A DNA stretch of 64,000 bases from Melanocharis versteri. Taxonomy: Eukaryota > Chordata > Aves > Passeriformes > Melanocharitidae. The stretch lies in NCBI GenBank assembly GCA_013397845.1, contig VZTG01010637.1, positions 1,220,340-1,284,339 on the forward strand, in the 5' to 3' direction. Numbering within the stretch: the first letter of the stretch is position 1; each line of letters opens with the position of its first letter. Shown here piece by piece: positions 11,741 to 22,705 of the stretch. The position numbers and the translations under genes are program-made. The notes beneath the pieces are model-generated. The model searched no databases, had not been told where the DNA came from, and saw only the letters and a program-made list of their open reading frames with translations.

Positions 11741-13791
11741 GTTAAGAGCAGTGGGGAACTATTGAGTTCTTGTTTTCAGAAATGTGCACCATGAATCTGA
11801 AATGTTCAAGGATTTGCAGGCACTGCAAAAATTTCTCATTCGTCCCCCTGTGACTCCTGAATTCTTAAACTTTGATCTGTAATTTTTGCCCCTCAAATTT
11901 GGATCTTATGGTGGTAGTCCTTGCGCTTGCAAAAAAATACAGGGTCAGACTGCTGGCATTATTCCTGCATTCAGCTCATCATTTCTCACATAGTGGCTCT
12001 AGACAGAACTTGCCTTTTATATGCTTCAAATCTCTGGATCTAATCCTATAAACACTTACATACTACACTGCTTAATTTTAACCATCTACATAATACTATG
12101 ATGGATTTGATGAAACTGCTTACATAAACACTGGAATGTATATATAAATGGTAACATTACATGTCATTCTGCTCTACTAAACCTAGTACAAAAATCTCAT
12201 CCCCCTCATGAAGAAACAAGTTCTTGTCCAAAAACATGTATGCAATTTAAGCTTCCCTGGGAATTGGTTTCATTTAGGGCACTGCTTTTCCTGTGGGACC
12301 TAACTAAAGCAGAGTGAAATCTGCTGAGGGCCTGGCAGGAGTGAGTAACTCTGGACTAATGTTGAGCATTTGGGAAAAGTGGGTTTATGGAGGAATTTGA
12401 AGGACAAGATTGTAACAAAACACAAAGGCACTGTCAATTATAAGAATTTGAATCTAGTGAAATGACCTGAATCATAGCCCTGCTAGATGGAGCACTGGGG
12501 CTTAGTGAGGCTTGAGCAGCTTCCCAAAGTTTGAGGTTATTTGGACAGATCTCCCTGTCTTTGAAATTCAGAACTTGTTATCTGTTAATAATAGTATTAA
12601 CTACATATCATATTCATGTTCATTTTGGAGGTTTTCCATGTTCTTCTTGAAATTTGGAAACCAGAACTGGACAGCTTTTCCTAATAATTCCTATCAGTGT
12701 TATGCATAGGTGCATTATTTCAAATGCACTTTCATCCTTTATTTTTGTCCTTTCACCCTTGATGCCTCTTATTGGATTTGAACCAGATCCAGTTGACCAT
12801 GCAAGGAAGACTCGCAGTATTTGACTTTGCAACAATTAATGTTCTTATTCATAAAACCCACTTTGAGATTTACAGGTTAGTTACCTGAAACGTTGGCCAT
12901 TTTCCCTAATGTTGATGACTCAGGTTTTCCAAAGTGAGTTCAGGGCTTAATCAGCAGTGTGAGTGCAAGCTATCTGGGTAACTGTCTAAGGTCCAGTATG
13001 TCACATCAAATTTTTGTCAAAGTCTTAGCCAGGTAAAACAGTTTCAGTTTTGGCTTTTTACTGTGATTTGCCCTATTTTTGAGGCTTTATGAGAAGGCTG
13101 TGAGCTACTGAAGTTACATTCTGAGGGAGAAGATAGAAGCTAGTCAATGAAGAGAAGTAAAATTGACAAGTGAAGTGAGCAGTGTGATGGAGCTGTCGTG
13201 GGAAGCTCATGTTTCTCAGAGAGGCAGAAAGTTTGAGTTAGGAGGTAAGGAGAAATAAATGGAAAGAAGTAGAGAGGGACTGAACTGGAAGGAAAGAAGG
13301 AGAAAAAGAGAAGCAGCAAAGCAGGCCTAAAGTGATCAAGATGAAGAGTCATTGTACACTTGACACTGTTGTCTACAAGTGGCTGACTTAATCCAGCATA
13401 GAAGTGGTTCATTTGAACAGCCAAGTGTTGTGGCTGGGCAGGTCCTGCTGAAGGAGCAGGCTTAGTCTAGCACAGATATTGGAAGACAAGCAAGGTGTTT
13501 TGGCCTTTCTTCCTCTCCCATCTCTGATTGAGACTGCTCATTGTGGCACATATTCCCACTGCCTGTGGTCAGGTCGCATAGCTGGGTAACCATCCTACAC
13601 TTAAAACAGCTTTGTGTCCGGTGCTGTGAGCTCATAATGACTGTGAGCCTCTTCCTAGGCCCAAAATACTATCTCCAGCTATTATTGTAGCAGCTGCTTT
13701 GGCACTATGCCCTGGAGCTGCTCTTCATCCCACCTGGGGAAATGCAGGGAAGGGAGAAGGTTGGTGGGATCAGCACAAGGTAGGCCACAAA
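11740..13791. other. Noncoding interval with a possible LINE relic
   Basis: AT-rich DNA without a recognisable gene. A degraded CR1-like stretch near 12520-12800 is listed separately. A purine-rich segment at 13230-13320 accounts for the Ser/Phe-rich minus-strand frame at 13140-13424, so that frame is compositional. From 13430 to 13790 the sequence is more GC-rich and might be an older part of the CR1 that follows, but I cannot align it. Confidence 0.5.
12520..12800 (-). mobile_element. Possible degraded CR1 LINE fragment, antisense
   Basis: The plus strand reads 'aaaccagaactggaca' near 12658-12673, a phrase found in the antisense of the CR1 coding region in bird genomes. Downstream words near 12690-12800 line up loosely with the same antisense consensus. 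The rest is too diverged for certainty. If real, the LINE lies on the minus strand and is non-functional. The coding potential is destroyed by many stops. Confidence 0.4.
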
Positions 13792-14170
13792 GAAGGGCAG
13801 TGAAGCCAGTGAAGAGTTTAGAGCCACAAGTCTTTTAAGGAGCACCTGAGGTACCTGAGCTTGTTTAGCTTAGAGAAAAGGAGGATCAGGGTGACTTTCT
13901 TGCTCTCTAGAACTACCTGAAAGAAGCTCGTAGCAAAGTGGGCTTCGGTCTCTCCTCCCAGGTAACAAGTGACAGGATAAGAGAAAATGGCCTCAAGTTG
14001 TGCCAGAGGAGGTTTAGATTGGAGATTAGGACAAAACAGTCGTCCAACATTGGAACGGGCTGCCCAGGAAAGTGATGGAATCATCATCCCTGGATGTATT
14101 TAAAAGACGTACGTGTGGCACTTGGGGACATGAGTTAGTGGTGGACTTGGCAGGCCTGGGCCTTTTCCAA
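13792..14170 (+). mobile_element. CR1 LINE, 3' end fragment (truncated)
   Basis: Clear match to the 3' part of bird CR1 in the sense direction. In order: 'agcttgtttagcttagagaa' near 13858, the 'ctacctgaaagaagctcgtagcaa' region near 13911, 'ctcccaggtaacaagtgaca' near 13955, 'gcctcaagttgtgccagagg' near 13991, 'aacgggctgcccaggaaagt' near 14054 and 'tggatgtatttaaaagacgt' near 14092. The usual stretch between the 'attagga' box and 'cattggaa' is shortened, so there is an internal deletion. As is normal for CR1, it is 5'-truncated. No reverse transcriptase frame survives; it is a dead copy. Confidence 0.9.
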
Positions 14171-14379
14171 GCTAGATACTTCTCTAAGGAATGTCCTCTG
14201 GCTTCCTGAAGGTCCTTGCTATGGCTGATGTGCCTTTTTTAATAATCATAATGTGAAAAAATTGTCTGTTAATTATTTTTGATTACAAAAGCAATTAGGG
14301 TGAAAGGGAACATGATTCTCTCTATGTGCAATTTGGGAGCAGAGCTACAGGAAGACAAGCATCCGGCCCCTCAGAGGAA
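14171..14379. other. Short noncoding spacer
   Basis: AT-rich sequence between the CR1 relic and the SINE relic. I see no further repeat and no frame worth noting. Confidence 0.6.
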
Positions 14380-14460
14380 ATTCGTGGCAAATCCAAGAAT
14401 TGAACACAAGTCCTAAGTCCCCCGTTGCTGCTTTAGCCACAAGAATCCTGTCATTTTACA
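14380..14460 (+). repeat. MIR-like tRNA-SINE relic (3' half)
   Basis: The run 'ggcaaatccaagaattgaac' then 'acaagtcctaagtccc' then 'gctgctttagccacaag' matches the order 'ggcagagc..gaattgaaccca / ggtcct..gactccc / gtgctttaaccacaag' of ancient amniote tRNA-SINEs such as MIR. Only this box region is convincing. The tRNA-related head is not seen. It is old and diverged, consistent with an insertion before the bird radiation. Confidence 0.6.
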
Positions 14461-15194
14461 GATAGACTCTAAATGCATAGTGATAGATGTTTATTTTAAA
14501 TTCTGAAGAATCCAGCATTGAGAGACCTCACTGTCCTTGGCAAATATTTAGGGATCCTAAATACGCCTTGGGAATTTCTGGCCTAATGGAGACTCAGTTC
14601 TGTAAATTCAGTGTCCTAATCATGTATTCTTAATAATTTTTTTGCATATCAGAAGCCTTACAAATACACGACTGTGTGAAGCCTTTTAGATTTGTGTGTC
14701 TGATCCTGGTAGCTGACTGCACTAGTTAGGTGTGCATGACTGCACTCCAAAAGTGCAGACAAAATCATCTCCACTCCTTTCTCTGACCCTACAAGGAAAG
14801 CTACTAATTTTGTAACATAGTTCAGTTTCCTCCAAATGAAATCATTGAGATAAGGATCTGTACAAGCAAACTACTTTCCCCGTGCTACATGGTGTTATAA
14901 GTCAAAAGTAATTAAAAATCACATTTTCTTGCATTTAGTAAGTCTTACCATCAAACTATAGTGTGACAGAAAAGCCTGGAATTTGGATCTGAGCTTGCCT
15001 GCATAAATGGGATAAATCTGCTCTTCCTAGACACAGCTGTGTTCTGTTCATGTCCCAGTTAAAGCTGAGCTGTTACCCTTCTCTACTTTGTGTTGATGGG
15101 TCTGCACTTGGATAGTGAGTCCAGTTGCATCCCTTTTCTGTCCCCTCATCCCATTCCTGTTCAGGAGTGATATGGGGAAATTGTGGAGGACTAT
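14461..15194. other. Noncoding interval, nothing specific seen
   Basis: AT-rich single-copy DNA between repeat relics. A minus-strand frame of 60 codons at 15048-15230 runs into the next CR1 and is a chance frame. Confidence 0.6.
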
Positions 15195-15539
15195 AATGAT
15201 GGCCCAGGGCCTGGAATACTTGACCTGCAAGAAAGAACTGGGGAAGCTGGTCTTGTTTGGTTCTAGGTAAGAGGCTAAAGGGTATCCGATGGCAGCTTGC
15301 AGTGACTTAAAGGGTGGTTACAAGGACAGCATCTTCTCAGTGCTGGCACAAATCACACAAGGGGTAATAGATTAAAACAGCAGAAAATGGGAGGTTCCGT
15401 TTGGAAATTAGGAAATAAATTTCTCTAGGAGGGTAGTACAGGAGGGGGAAAAAGCTATGGCCAACTTGGTCGAGTGGGAGGTTGGACTTGAGACCTCCAG
15501 AGGTCTCCTCCACCCAAAATTTCTTTGATTCTGTTACAG
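15195..15539 (+). mobile_element. CR1 LINE, 3' end fragment (older copy)
   Basis: Sense-strand CR1 match, more diverged than the copy 1 kb upstream. It contains 'gatggcccagggcctggaat' near 15199, a 'cttaaagggtggttacaagg' box near 15307, 'cacaaggggtaatagattaa' near 15356, the 'aggaaataaatttct' region near 15408, and a tail 'gttggacttgagacctccag' near 15481 ending in the typical 'tttgattctgttaca' at 15523-15538. These correspond to the known order in CR1 3' ends. It is 5'-truncated and coding-dead. Confidence 0.8.
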
Positions 15540-15740
15540 AGCATAAATATTCAGTTCATTGACTGTTTTTTCTAATTTATATTCTGAGTTTTTAGCGTGA
15601 TTTTGCTCAAGGCCAGATTCCACTGCTTCTGTGTTAAGAAGTAATTTTAATCCCTTGTAATCAATAGGACTATTTTTGGCACAAAGTTCTGGATTGCAAA
15701 ATCCACAGATATCTGTATTGCAAATCCTGAAGGGGATTGA

Positions 15741-15774
15741 TTTCTTTCTTTCTTTCTCTTTTTTTGTCTTTTTT
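15741..15774. repeat. (TTTC)n / poly-pyrimidine tract
   Basis: Three or four TTTC units that pass into T runs broken by single C or G. Low-complexity repeat. Confidence 0.8.
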
Positions 15775-15979
15775 AAAAACACTGGACTTGCTCATTGAAT
15801 AAGCAATGAAAGTAGCAAATAAGAAAATTACTGAAGTTGAAGGAGCTTGATGAAACTTGATTGCATCTCATCTTTTAAAATTTGTATAATGCTTGCTTTT
15901 CTTTCAACACCTAGTATGTTTCTCTGAGAAAGTGATATTTGTGTGTATGCGATTTATCTACTCTTAACCCATTCTTGCG

Positions 15980-16860
15980 ACCTTTTACTTAAGTAACCTG
16001 ACTGAAATCTCACTTTGTTAACTTTAATTGACATTGAAAGAAAATTTATTTTTCCAGATGCCAGGCAGATCAATATGAATTTGCACTCTGCTAATTTTGC
16101 TTCCTGGACTTGTCTTGAAAACTGTAAGAACGTGATGGAAAACATTGAGTCTCTGTTGTTACTCTACATTTGTTGTGTTAGCGGGTTAACCCAAAACATT
16201 TCAAAATGAACTGCAAAATGATAGTGCAGCCATTAGAGATGAAAGCAGCCCTTTAAAATACTTCACTCTTTACTGAAGAGAAGTATGCACTCCTCCTTTT
16301 GTGCTTGATGCAGAATTAAAAGTTTGGACTGTGATTATTACTTCAGACATTTTAGGCTGTCCAATAAAGTCATTGATCTAATTAAATCAGAGAGTAAATT
16401 ACAGCTTTCAGCACCTAGATCTCCCAATATATAAGGTGGTGTTAAGTGCACCTTCAAAAGCAGAAATAAATAAGTTAATAGCAAATCTAAAGGGATCAGT
16501 TCTATCATGGTTTAATTAGACAGTAGAAATTATGGCCAGAAAGAGCACCGTGTCCTTAAAAGTAGCAAGGTCCATTTTTTTCCTGAAAGGATAACATTTG
16601 GCTAAATAGTGTGGTCTGACATTAGGTTTCATTAGGTGTAAATGACATTGCAGAGCCTCAGGCTTTAAAGTGGCTTGAAGAGGTACAGGAAGGGTATTTT
16701 TCTTTCACCTGTCACCACTTATTTTCCTGAGCTACTGGCCAGTAGCCTGGCATTTTCAGCTAATGGGAATTAAATAATACAGCTGTAATACAAATGTTGT
16801 TTGTTGTTGCTTGATCTTATGTGGCAGTCATTAAAGTTTAAATAAAAATCTGGAAAGAGA
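15980..16860. promoter_or_regulatory. Candidate conserved noncoding block (long)
   Basis: Nearly 900 bases without repeat signature and with many distinct factor-like words. They include the perfect palindrome GGGTTAACCC at 16183-16192, TCTAATTAAATC at 16377-16388 and several CAATAAAG/TAAATAAA words. CpGs are rare but placed inside such words. The overlapping frames on both strands (15954-16145 and 16015-16209) show no domain. This is one of the most regulatory-looking parts of the window. Function is inferred. Confidence 0.35.
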
Positions 16861-16879
16861 GCCACATGACGGTTAAGGA

Positions 16880-17130
16880 CCCTCAGCTAACTTTGGATTT
16901 TTATGGCCTTCTCATTATAGCTATTATACACTAACACAACCACTAATGAAAGGCTTGGAAACTTTGCGTGGGATGAGGCTCATTTCAGGCAGGAGGAGGA
17001 AGTGACCGTCTGCTCGGAAATAGCTGCGTGTGCCAACCCCGCACAGACCCCGCCTGTGTGTCTGCTTGCTTTTCTAAATTAATTTACAGCAAGATTCATC
17101 TCGGCTTTGTGCTGGGCTGCTGAAGAGGCC
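16880..17130. promoter_or_regulatory. Candidate element with retained CpGs
   Basis: An AT-rich half with homeodomain-like cores (TATTATACACTAA near 16920, CTAAATTAATTTAC near 17075) encloses a GC-richer core at 17000-17060 with several CpGs and a 'ccccgcacagaccccgcc' GC-box-like stretch. No repeat and no frame explain it. The GC-rich flank 17130-17260 is not recognisable as any repeat. Inference only. Confidence 0.28.
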
Positions 17131-17331
17131 GCCCTTGTTCCCAGTGGGAAGCCCAGCCAGGCCCAGGCTGCTCTCCGGGACTTTGCCCATGTCCCAGCCC
17201 TCCAGAGTGCTCACCTCTCCCCCAGGGCAGGGCATGGCCCAGGGATGGGTATCACCAGTGCCAAAGGCTTGTAGAGTCCCTAGTTAAATCCCTTCTAGCA
17301 AGAGGTGCTCTTTTTATGGTAATGTGCTCTC

Positions 17332-17352
17332 AATTATATCATTGATATAATT
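17332..17352. repeat. Perfect 9-bp inverted repeat
   Basis: AATTATATC, a 3-base spacer, then GATATAATT. This is an exact, AT-only hairpin or protein-binding dyad. It could be chance in AT-rich DNA. Confidence 0.6.
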
Positions 17353-17699
17353 CCTGTGTTAGTTTTTAGTATTTCTTTCCTGCAAAAAAAAATTTGCTCA
17401 GTCTAATACCCTTTGATTCTCATAGCTCAATTTATTTGCTCACTTTATGAAAATTGTACATCCTAGAGATAGCAATTGTTGCTATTCCTGGTGAGAAATT
17501 TTCTGTGCTCCCCATAAGAAAGCAATTTCAATTCTAGAGAGACATTGTACAACATGTTTCTGACTGCAGTGGTAGTAAAATAAATCTCAGAAGTAAGGGG
17601 GAGATTTTTAGCATCTCTTTCTGGGCACCTTTTTTTGCTCCCCAGGATGCTCTCTGAGGCTTACACTGCTGCCTTCCATGGGCCTGCAAGGAGCTGCTT

Positions 17700-17785
17700 C
17701 TTTGGGCCTCCATCTTCCCATCTGTCAGAGAGGCATTGCAGTGCCTACCTCCCCAGTTAAGTACTTTGAAGATTATTGATGTTGC
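17700..17785 (+). repeat. MIR-like SINE relic
   Basis: The sequence 'gggcctccatcttcccatct' at 17704-17723, then 'gtgcctacctccccag' at 17741-17756, then 'aagtactttgaagatt' at 17759-17774 follows the order of the MIR 3' half (cctcagtttcc-catctgt; tacctca; taaagcactttgaga). Spacing fits as well. It is diverged but convincing as an old SINE. Confidence 0.65.
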
Positions 17786-17799
17786 AGCAAAGCTTTTAT

Positions 17800-20109
17800 A
17801 TGAGCATTTGATTCTAATATTTCTTCTTTCCACAGTATGTTTTATTCAGGCCAAACTCCTAGCCACTCTCCTTACAGCTAATAGAGCAGAGAATCTTTTA
17901 TCGTGGCTGTTCCCTATTGCAGTCTGAGAGGTCTGTTTTGATATGTCAGCACAAGGAACTTTTCTTTTTATAATTACAGATTTTGTCAACCATTTTGACT
18001 GCTAATCGAGCTGCAGTATGGATTATTGCCTTATTAGTAACACGAGCAGGTCTCCAAAACACACAGCCTGAGGCAGAGCCTCATTATGGAAGACTTCAGG
18101 CCAGTTTATTTAGCAAAGCTGTAAGGAACTGGAAATAAGATCTTATACTGGGAAATGTTGAGTAACCTTTAGTGTAGGCATAAAGCCCTGCTTCCTGTAG
18201 GGACACACCCCATCCATAGGTGTTTTGCTGTTCATGTAACTGGTTATGTGTTAGGAGAGAATCCACTGCTGGTGTTAAACCAACGAACAAGGCAGCCCCA
18301 GGGTCAGCCAGCGTGTTTAGGAAAAGGACTATGAGGTATTTCTCCTAAAACCTGCCTTCTGAGGAAGACACTTGCCTCAAGAGGAAAGAGAAAAGTGGTC
18401 AGTGACATAATTTGAATGCAAAATTAAAGACTACTGCTGAACATTAAAATATTTCTTCTAGTTCCCCAGGGATTTTGCATGGAATTCACTGTGCTCAGTG
18501 TGAATGGCAGAGGGACTATATTTATACTTGGTAAATTGGCTGTATGGGCTCCTGGGATTTGAATTGTTTAACACAGAAAGCTCTTGATTTGAGGATATTT
18601 TGTAGCGTCCAGTGGCAAGATCCACCCACAACCCCTTTAGGGATGTATACAAAAGGATATGTCTAATTTTGCATCATGAGTAGCTGGAGAAGAATACAAG
18701 CCAGGCATTCAAGCTGCATGATTTAAACAGCAATAAAAAAATATGAGATATAAATTGAAATGATCAGAATGAAAGTCTTAGAAGCATACAGAATTGGACT
18801 CAATATTTCGATTGGTACTTCCTTCCTCCCTTCCTGGAGTAATTCTGTTCAGGTCACTGAAACGTTTTTGAATTATCTTGATTTTAGTAAACATTTTCAG
18901 AGGAAATAAAATTGGATGCCACTTCCACCCTTCCAAATGAAATATTATGATTTCTTCAGAATTACTTAATTCAATAACATTTTTTCATTTTTATTTTAAC
19001 ATTATTGTTACCTAAAATATTTTTTAAGACACCTGTGTTTTAAAAATGTAAGTATTAATTTATTGCATATATAATTAAGGCAGCAGATGAAATATTTTGC
19101 TGTATCTAAAATATTTGTATATTTACTGCAAATGCTTCATTTTTATTCAAATAGAAGTAGAAAGCTTTTTGATTCTTCTCTGTCAAGAACTGGCATAACT
19201 GACACAGCTTTGACCCTGATCACTAGTGTGTCAGTTTGATTCCTCAAATTTAGTAGCCTTCGAATTGCATCAATAGCACCACAGCACAGTTATATTTCAG
19301 ACTTTCTAGGCACCAGAAGGAAGTGCATGTACCTTTAAATGTCTTACTCTGAATTTAGCCAGAAATGAATATTATTTTTGCATATTTATTTAAGTACCTG
19401 AGCAGGATTTTTTTTTCATGAAAGTGTTGCCTGTAACTAAGGCACAAACAAACATTAAGCCACTTTGTTGTTTGTCTACTTTAAATGAAAATGTTGCATT
19501 GGTATAAAATCACTCTTGAAGTATTTTTTATCTTATGAAAATGTTTCCAAGCAGAAATACTTCAAAAGCAAATTTTCATCCACTAAAGAAAATGTTCTCA
19601 AAATGAAGGACTTTTAAATGCGAATAGTAGCAGGTAAAGGAAACAAGCCCATTAAAAGAACTAATGAGAAAATAACCCAGAAACAGTCTCGTTCTGTTAG
19701 ACTCATCATTTGCTGTGCAAGTCAGCTGAGTTTTGAATGTCTGAAAATGCAAGTGGCAGAGGGCTGTGGGCTGGCTGGGGGATTCAGAGGGGTCAGCCTC
19801 AGGTGCTTCGAAGGAGACAAGGATTTAGGACAGCCTTCTTCAAACTCAAACCCACCAAGGCTGTCCCATAGCTGACTCCTGAGCAGAGAGGCAAGTGGCA
19901 CTAACTGGTATGAAAACTAAGTCCAGCCTGCTTGGAGCAAGGACCAAAGGGAATAAAGAAGGGGAAGGAGAGTGATGGAATGGGTTTACAGTCTGTGTTC
20001 TGGCTTCAATAATTAAGCTTCCCTTTAAAAAGACAATTTTTTTGCTTCTTTGCCTTCATTGCTGTCACTATTGACTTTTGGTTCACAGTTTTGTGGTCAT
20101 GTTGTTGTT
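17800..20109. other. Noncoding interval, no gene seen
   Basis: AT-rich single-copy DNA. Around 17940-18060 the sequence has several distinct AT-core words and two CpGs and may be another small regulatory element. The remainder, including a very AT-rich stretch at 18930-19180, shows no repeat family and no frame above about 85 codons. Confidence 0.55.
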
Positions 20110-20390
20110 TCTCCTTCCTATAAGGACTGCCAGACTGTCCAGAGCAGTATCTTGCTTTCAGCCTTGTACAGCAGTCGATCCCCAGGAAGAGGTTAAGATG
20201 TAGGACACAGACACAGCAGTGCTTCTCCTACCATGTTCTGTGGGTTTCAGATAATAGTGGTTAGTGATCATCCGCTGATGGACCTTTATCCTGCATGGAT
20301 TTGTCTAATCCTACTTTGAACCTGTTAATACTCCTGGCCTCTACAATATCCTCAGGCAACAAGTCTTGCATGCTAATTGTACATGGTGTG
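20110..20390 (-). mobile_element. Old CR1/L3-like LINE 3' end, antisense
   Basis: Read on the minus strand, the order is: 'cttgttgcctgaggatattg' near 20360, 'ttaacaggttcaaagtagga' near 20320, 'gacaaatccatgcaggataa' near 20300, 'ggtccatcagcggatgatca' near 20278, and finally 'actgctctggacagtctggc' and 'agtccttataggaagg' near 20113-20155. This is the order of the 3' end of the older amniote CR1/L3-like elements (a 'ggttcaaaaagg..agacaaattcatgg' box and a terminal 'tctggcagttcttatg' box). It has no coding capacity. The 118-codon minus frame crossing it at 20261-20617 is a by-product. Confidence 0.75.
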
Positions 20391-21762
20391 GTGTTTGAAC
20401 TGTGAAGAGGTATGTGAAGTAGGTCCAGCCTGTCTTTGGGAGAGTGATGGCATGATTCATCTTTGTAACCAGAGGACTGGAGCCTAATAAAAGAAATGAG
20501 GCATATTTTGAATTGCAACCCTGAGCAAATAATGAGGTGTAACACTAAGAAATCCTGAGTTGGTAATATATGGAGTCTCAGAGGACGCACATTTTCTAAC
20601 GTAGACTTCTTATGCATTGAGACAGTTCAACCACCAGACTCAGTGGGAAAATTTTTGTGATTAGTGTTGGTCTTCACAGGGGGAAACTGTGCAATATAGG
20701 TGAGGAATACTGCATATTTTTTTGCTTCCATATTTGCCAACATGCTGGCATCAGACAGAGTAAATGTTGTGGGGTGCTTGGCTGCTCCTGTAGGGAGATG
20801 ATGAGGAACAAACAGCCATTTTTAACTGCTCCAGCTTTCTTTTCAAATTTACTGTTTCATTTATCATTTCTGACTTCCTCAGACTATCCCAGGGAACAAG
20901 GAAAAAGACACCTTGTTTCATTCTGTGTCTAGGGTTATGGGTATTTCTGTTTCTTGATGCTGTTTGACCATCAGCTAAGGTGCAGAGAGTGAGGGAGATT
21001 TTTGTTGTAGTTCCATAACAAAGTGAAAACAAAGTCTGGTGGCACCCAACTCTGTTATCTAGGGAGTCTTGTTCCTTATTTGATTATAGAAGAGGTTCAG
21101 ATTTCTGTTTACAGGTTTTTCATTTATTGTCTCTCACTCCTTCAGGAGCCTCCAGTAAGCTCCTGTGAACCTGTACACGGCTTGAAACTCCCTCATCTGA
21201 GCACCAGTTTATCCCAGAGTGGTGGGGGACATATCAGTGCTATTCCAAGGAAAAACTCCGAATTAGGATTTCAGCACTGGTACAGAGGAGAGGCTCTCTG
21301 TGCCTATATCGGTTCAGCGCAGATCTTGTAGACAGAGAAAATTTGGGTTTCCCAAGCAGAGGGAAATCCAGCTGAGACAGAGGGATCTAAATCCTGCACA
21401 AGAGAGATTAATTCCCTCTCTTTCCATGCTCCCATCTACAGCTGAGAATGTGGCAGGGGGGTGGGCTGCACACTGGTCACAAGCCTTACCCAGCACGTAC
21501 AGAGCCTTGTGGAGCTGCCAGGGCCAGCTCTGAATCAAGTGTTGCACTGCCCAGAAGTAGCAGGCTCACATTAAAAGCTGAGCAGTGCAGACACACTGAG
21601 ACAGTGGTACCTCTACATCTGTGCTCTTGGCATGAAGCTGCTTTTAGTAATGCTGAGCAGGAAGAGGATGGCTTCTGGCCCCTTGCGGTGACTAAAATGT
21701 GAGCTACTTTTGTCCCTTGGTCCTTTTAGCTGTGGAGAACCTAATTTTAGCACAGTGGAGAT
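20391..21762. other. Noncoding interval, nothing specific seen
   Basis: Moderately AT-rich DNA. Several overlapping frames between 21300 and 21700 exist on both strands because this part is GC-richer, and none has a recognisable domain or splice context. No further repeat family is seen. Confidence 0.6.
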
Positions 21763-21804
21763 TATATATACATATATACACACACATGTATGTATATATA
21801 CACA
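21763..21804. repeat. (TA/CA)n microsatellite
   Basis: Alternating purine/pyrimidine tract of TATA, CACA and TGTA words with near dyad symmetry. A short interrupted dinucleotide repeat. Confidence 0.85.
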
Positions 21805-22600
21805 TTCAAGCTAAAATTTTAAATCATTGAAAAACCACAAAGTCTTGAATTAGAAGAGAGGTCAGGGGAAAGTTCATGAACCCCAGCTGGTGCAACAAAC
21901 ACAAGCAGCAGCTGATTCACCTCTCCTGAGTTCTGTCAGCGTGGTGTGGCTCAGCAGGACCTTCAGCATAACCACAATCACAGGCTTCTCTTAATGGAGC
22001 TTCATCTCACACATCCTTGGCGTGTAGTGTCTAGGGCCAGGCACCCTAACCCTGGCAGAGGTGGCATGTTTTACTCAAAAGAGTACTTTGTAATTTAAAG
22101 TATTTTAAATTGTGGCTTATTAGCAGCAGTTCCTTCCCGAGTAGTGTGTAATGCAGCTGCGTTTGATGCCGTTACTGTAGCACAGCTAGAGGCACAGCTT
22201 GGCCCGGCCTGTAGGATGCCAAGGCAATTTTTTCATGGGATAAATAAGGGAGCTATGATTTTCTACATCTGTGAGTACGTAAATATTTCTTAAAGTTTGG
22301 CTCAGATCACTGCTCACCAACTAGAAGATACTCAATTCAGCATATTTATGATGCTATGATTTGTTTTACCTAGAGACAAAATTAGTTGTGCTTTTCTCTT
22401 AATGTAAATTATTCTGAGATTATTTTTGTCTAGTGGAATTGACGACAACCTTTTAATTTAATTTTTCTTTATTCTGCTGAACCTTAGTACCATTTTATGT
22501 TAAAAAAGAAGGGAAATATTATGGCAACTACCTTTTCTACAGAGCATCCCTTTACGAAGGCCCTTTTGAAGGCCAGTGTTACCAGCATCATAGTAGATGT
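21805..22600. other. Noncoding interval, nothing specific seen
   Basis: AT-rich DNA with a few CpGs around 22130-22210 and no frame or repeat that I can support. Confidence 0.55.
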
Positions 22601-22705
22601 GTAGAAAGTGAGGCTCATGGAGCTGAAATGACTTTCCTAACTTTGCACAGTGCACTGCTGAAAAAGATGGGGCTGAACAAAATTCTGGATTGACCTAACT
22701 TTATG
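22601..22705 (+). repeat. MIR-like tRNA-SINE relic
   Basis: The order 'gtagaaagtgaggctcatgg' at 22601-22620, 'agctgaaatgactttcctaa' at 22621-22640, 'ctttgcacagtgcactgctg' at 22641-22660 and 'atggggctgaacaa' at 22667-22680 follows the MIR box (gaaactgaggctcagagag, aagtgacttgcccaaggtcacacag, agtggcagagctgggattcaaa). Diverged but colinear over about 100 bases. Confidence 0.65.

Noticed and set aside
20261..20617. 118-codon minus-strand frame as a gene
   Set aside because: It is largely the 3' noncoding end of an old CR1/L3-like element.
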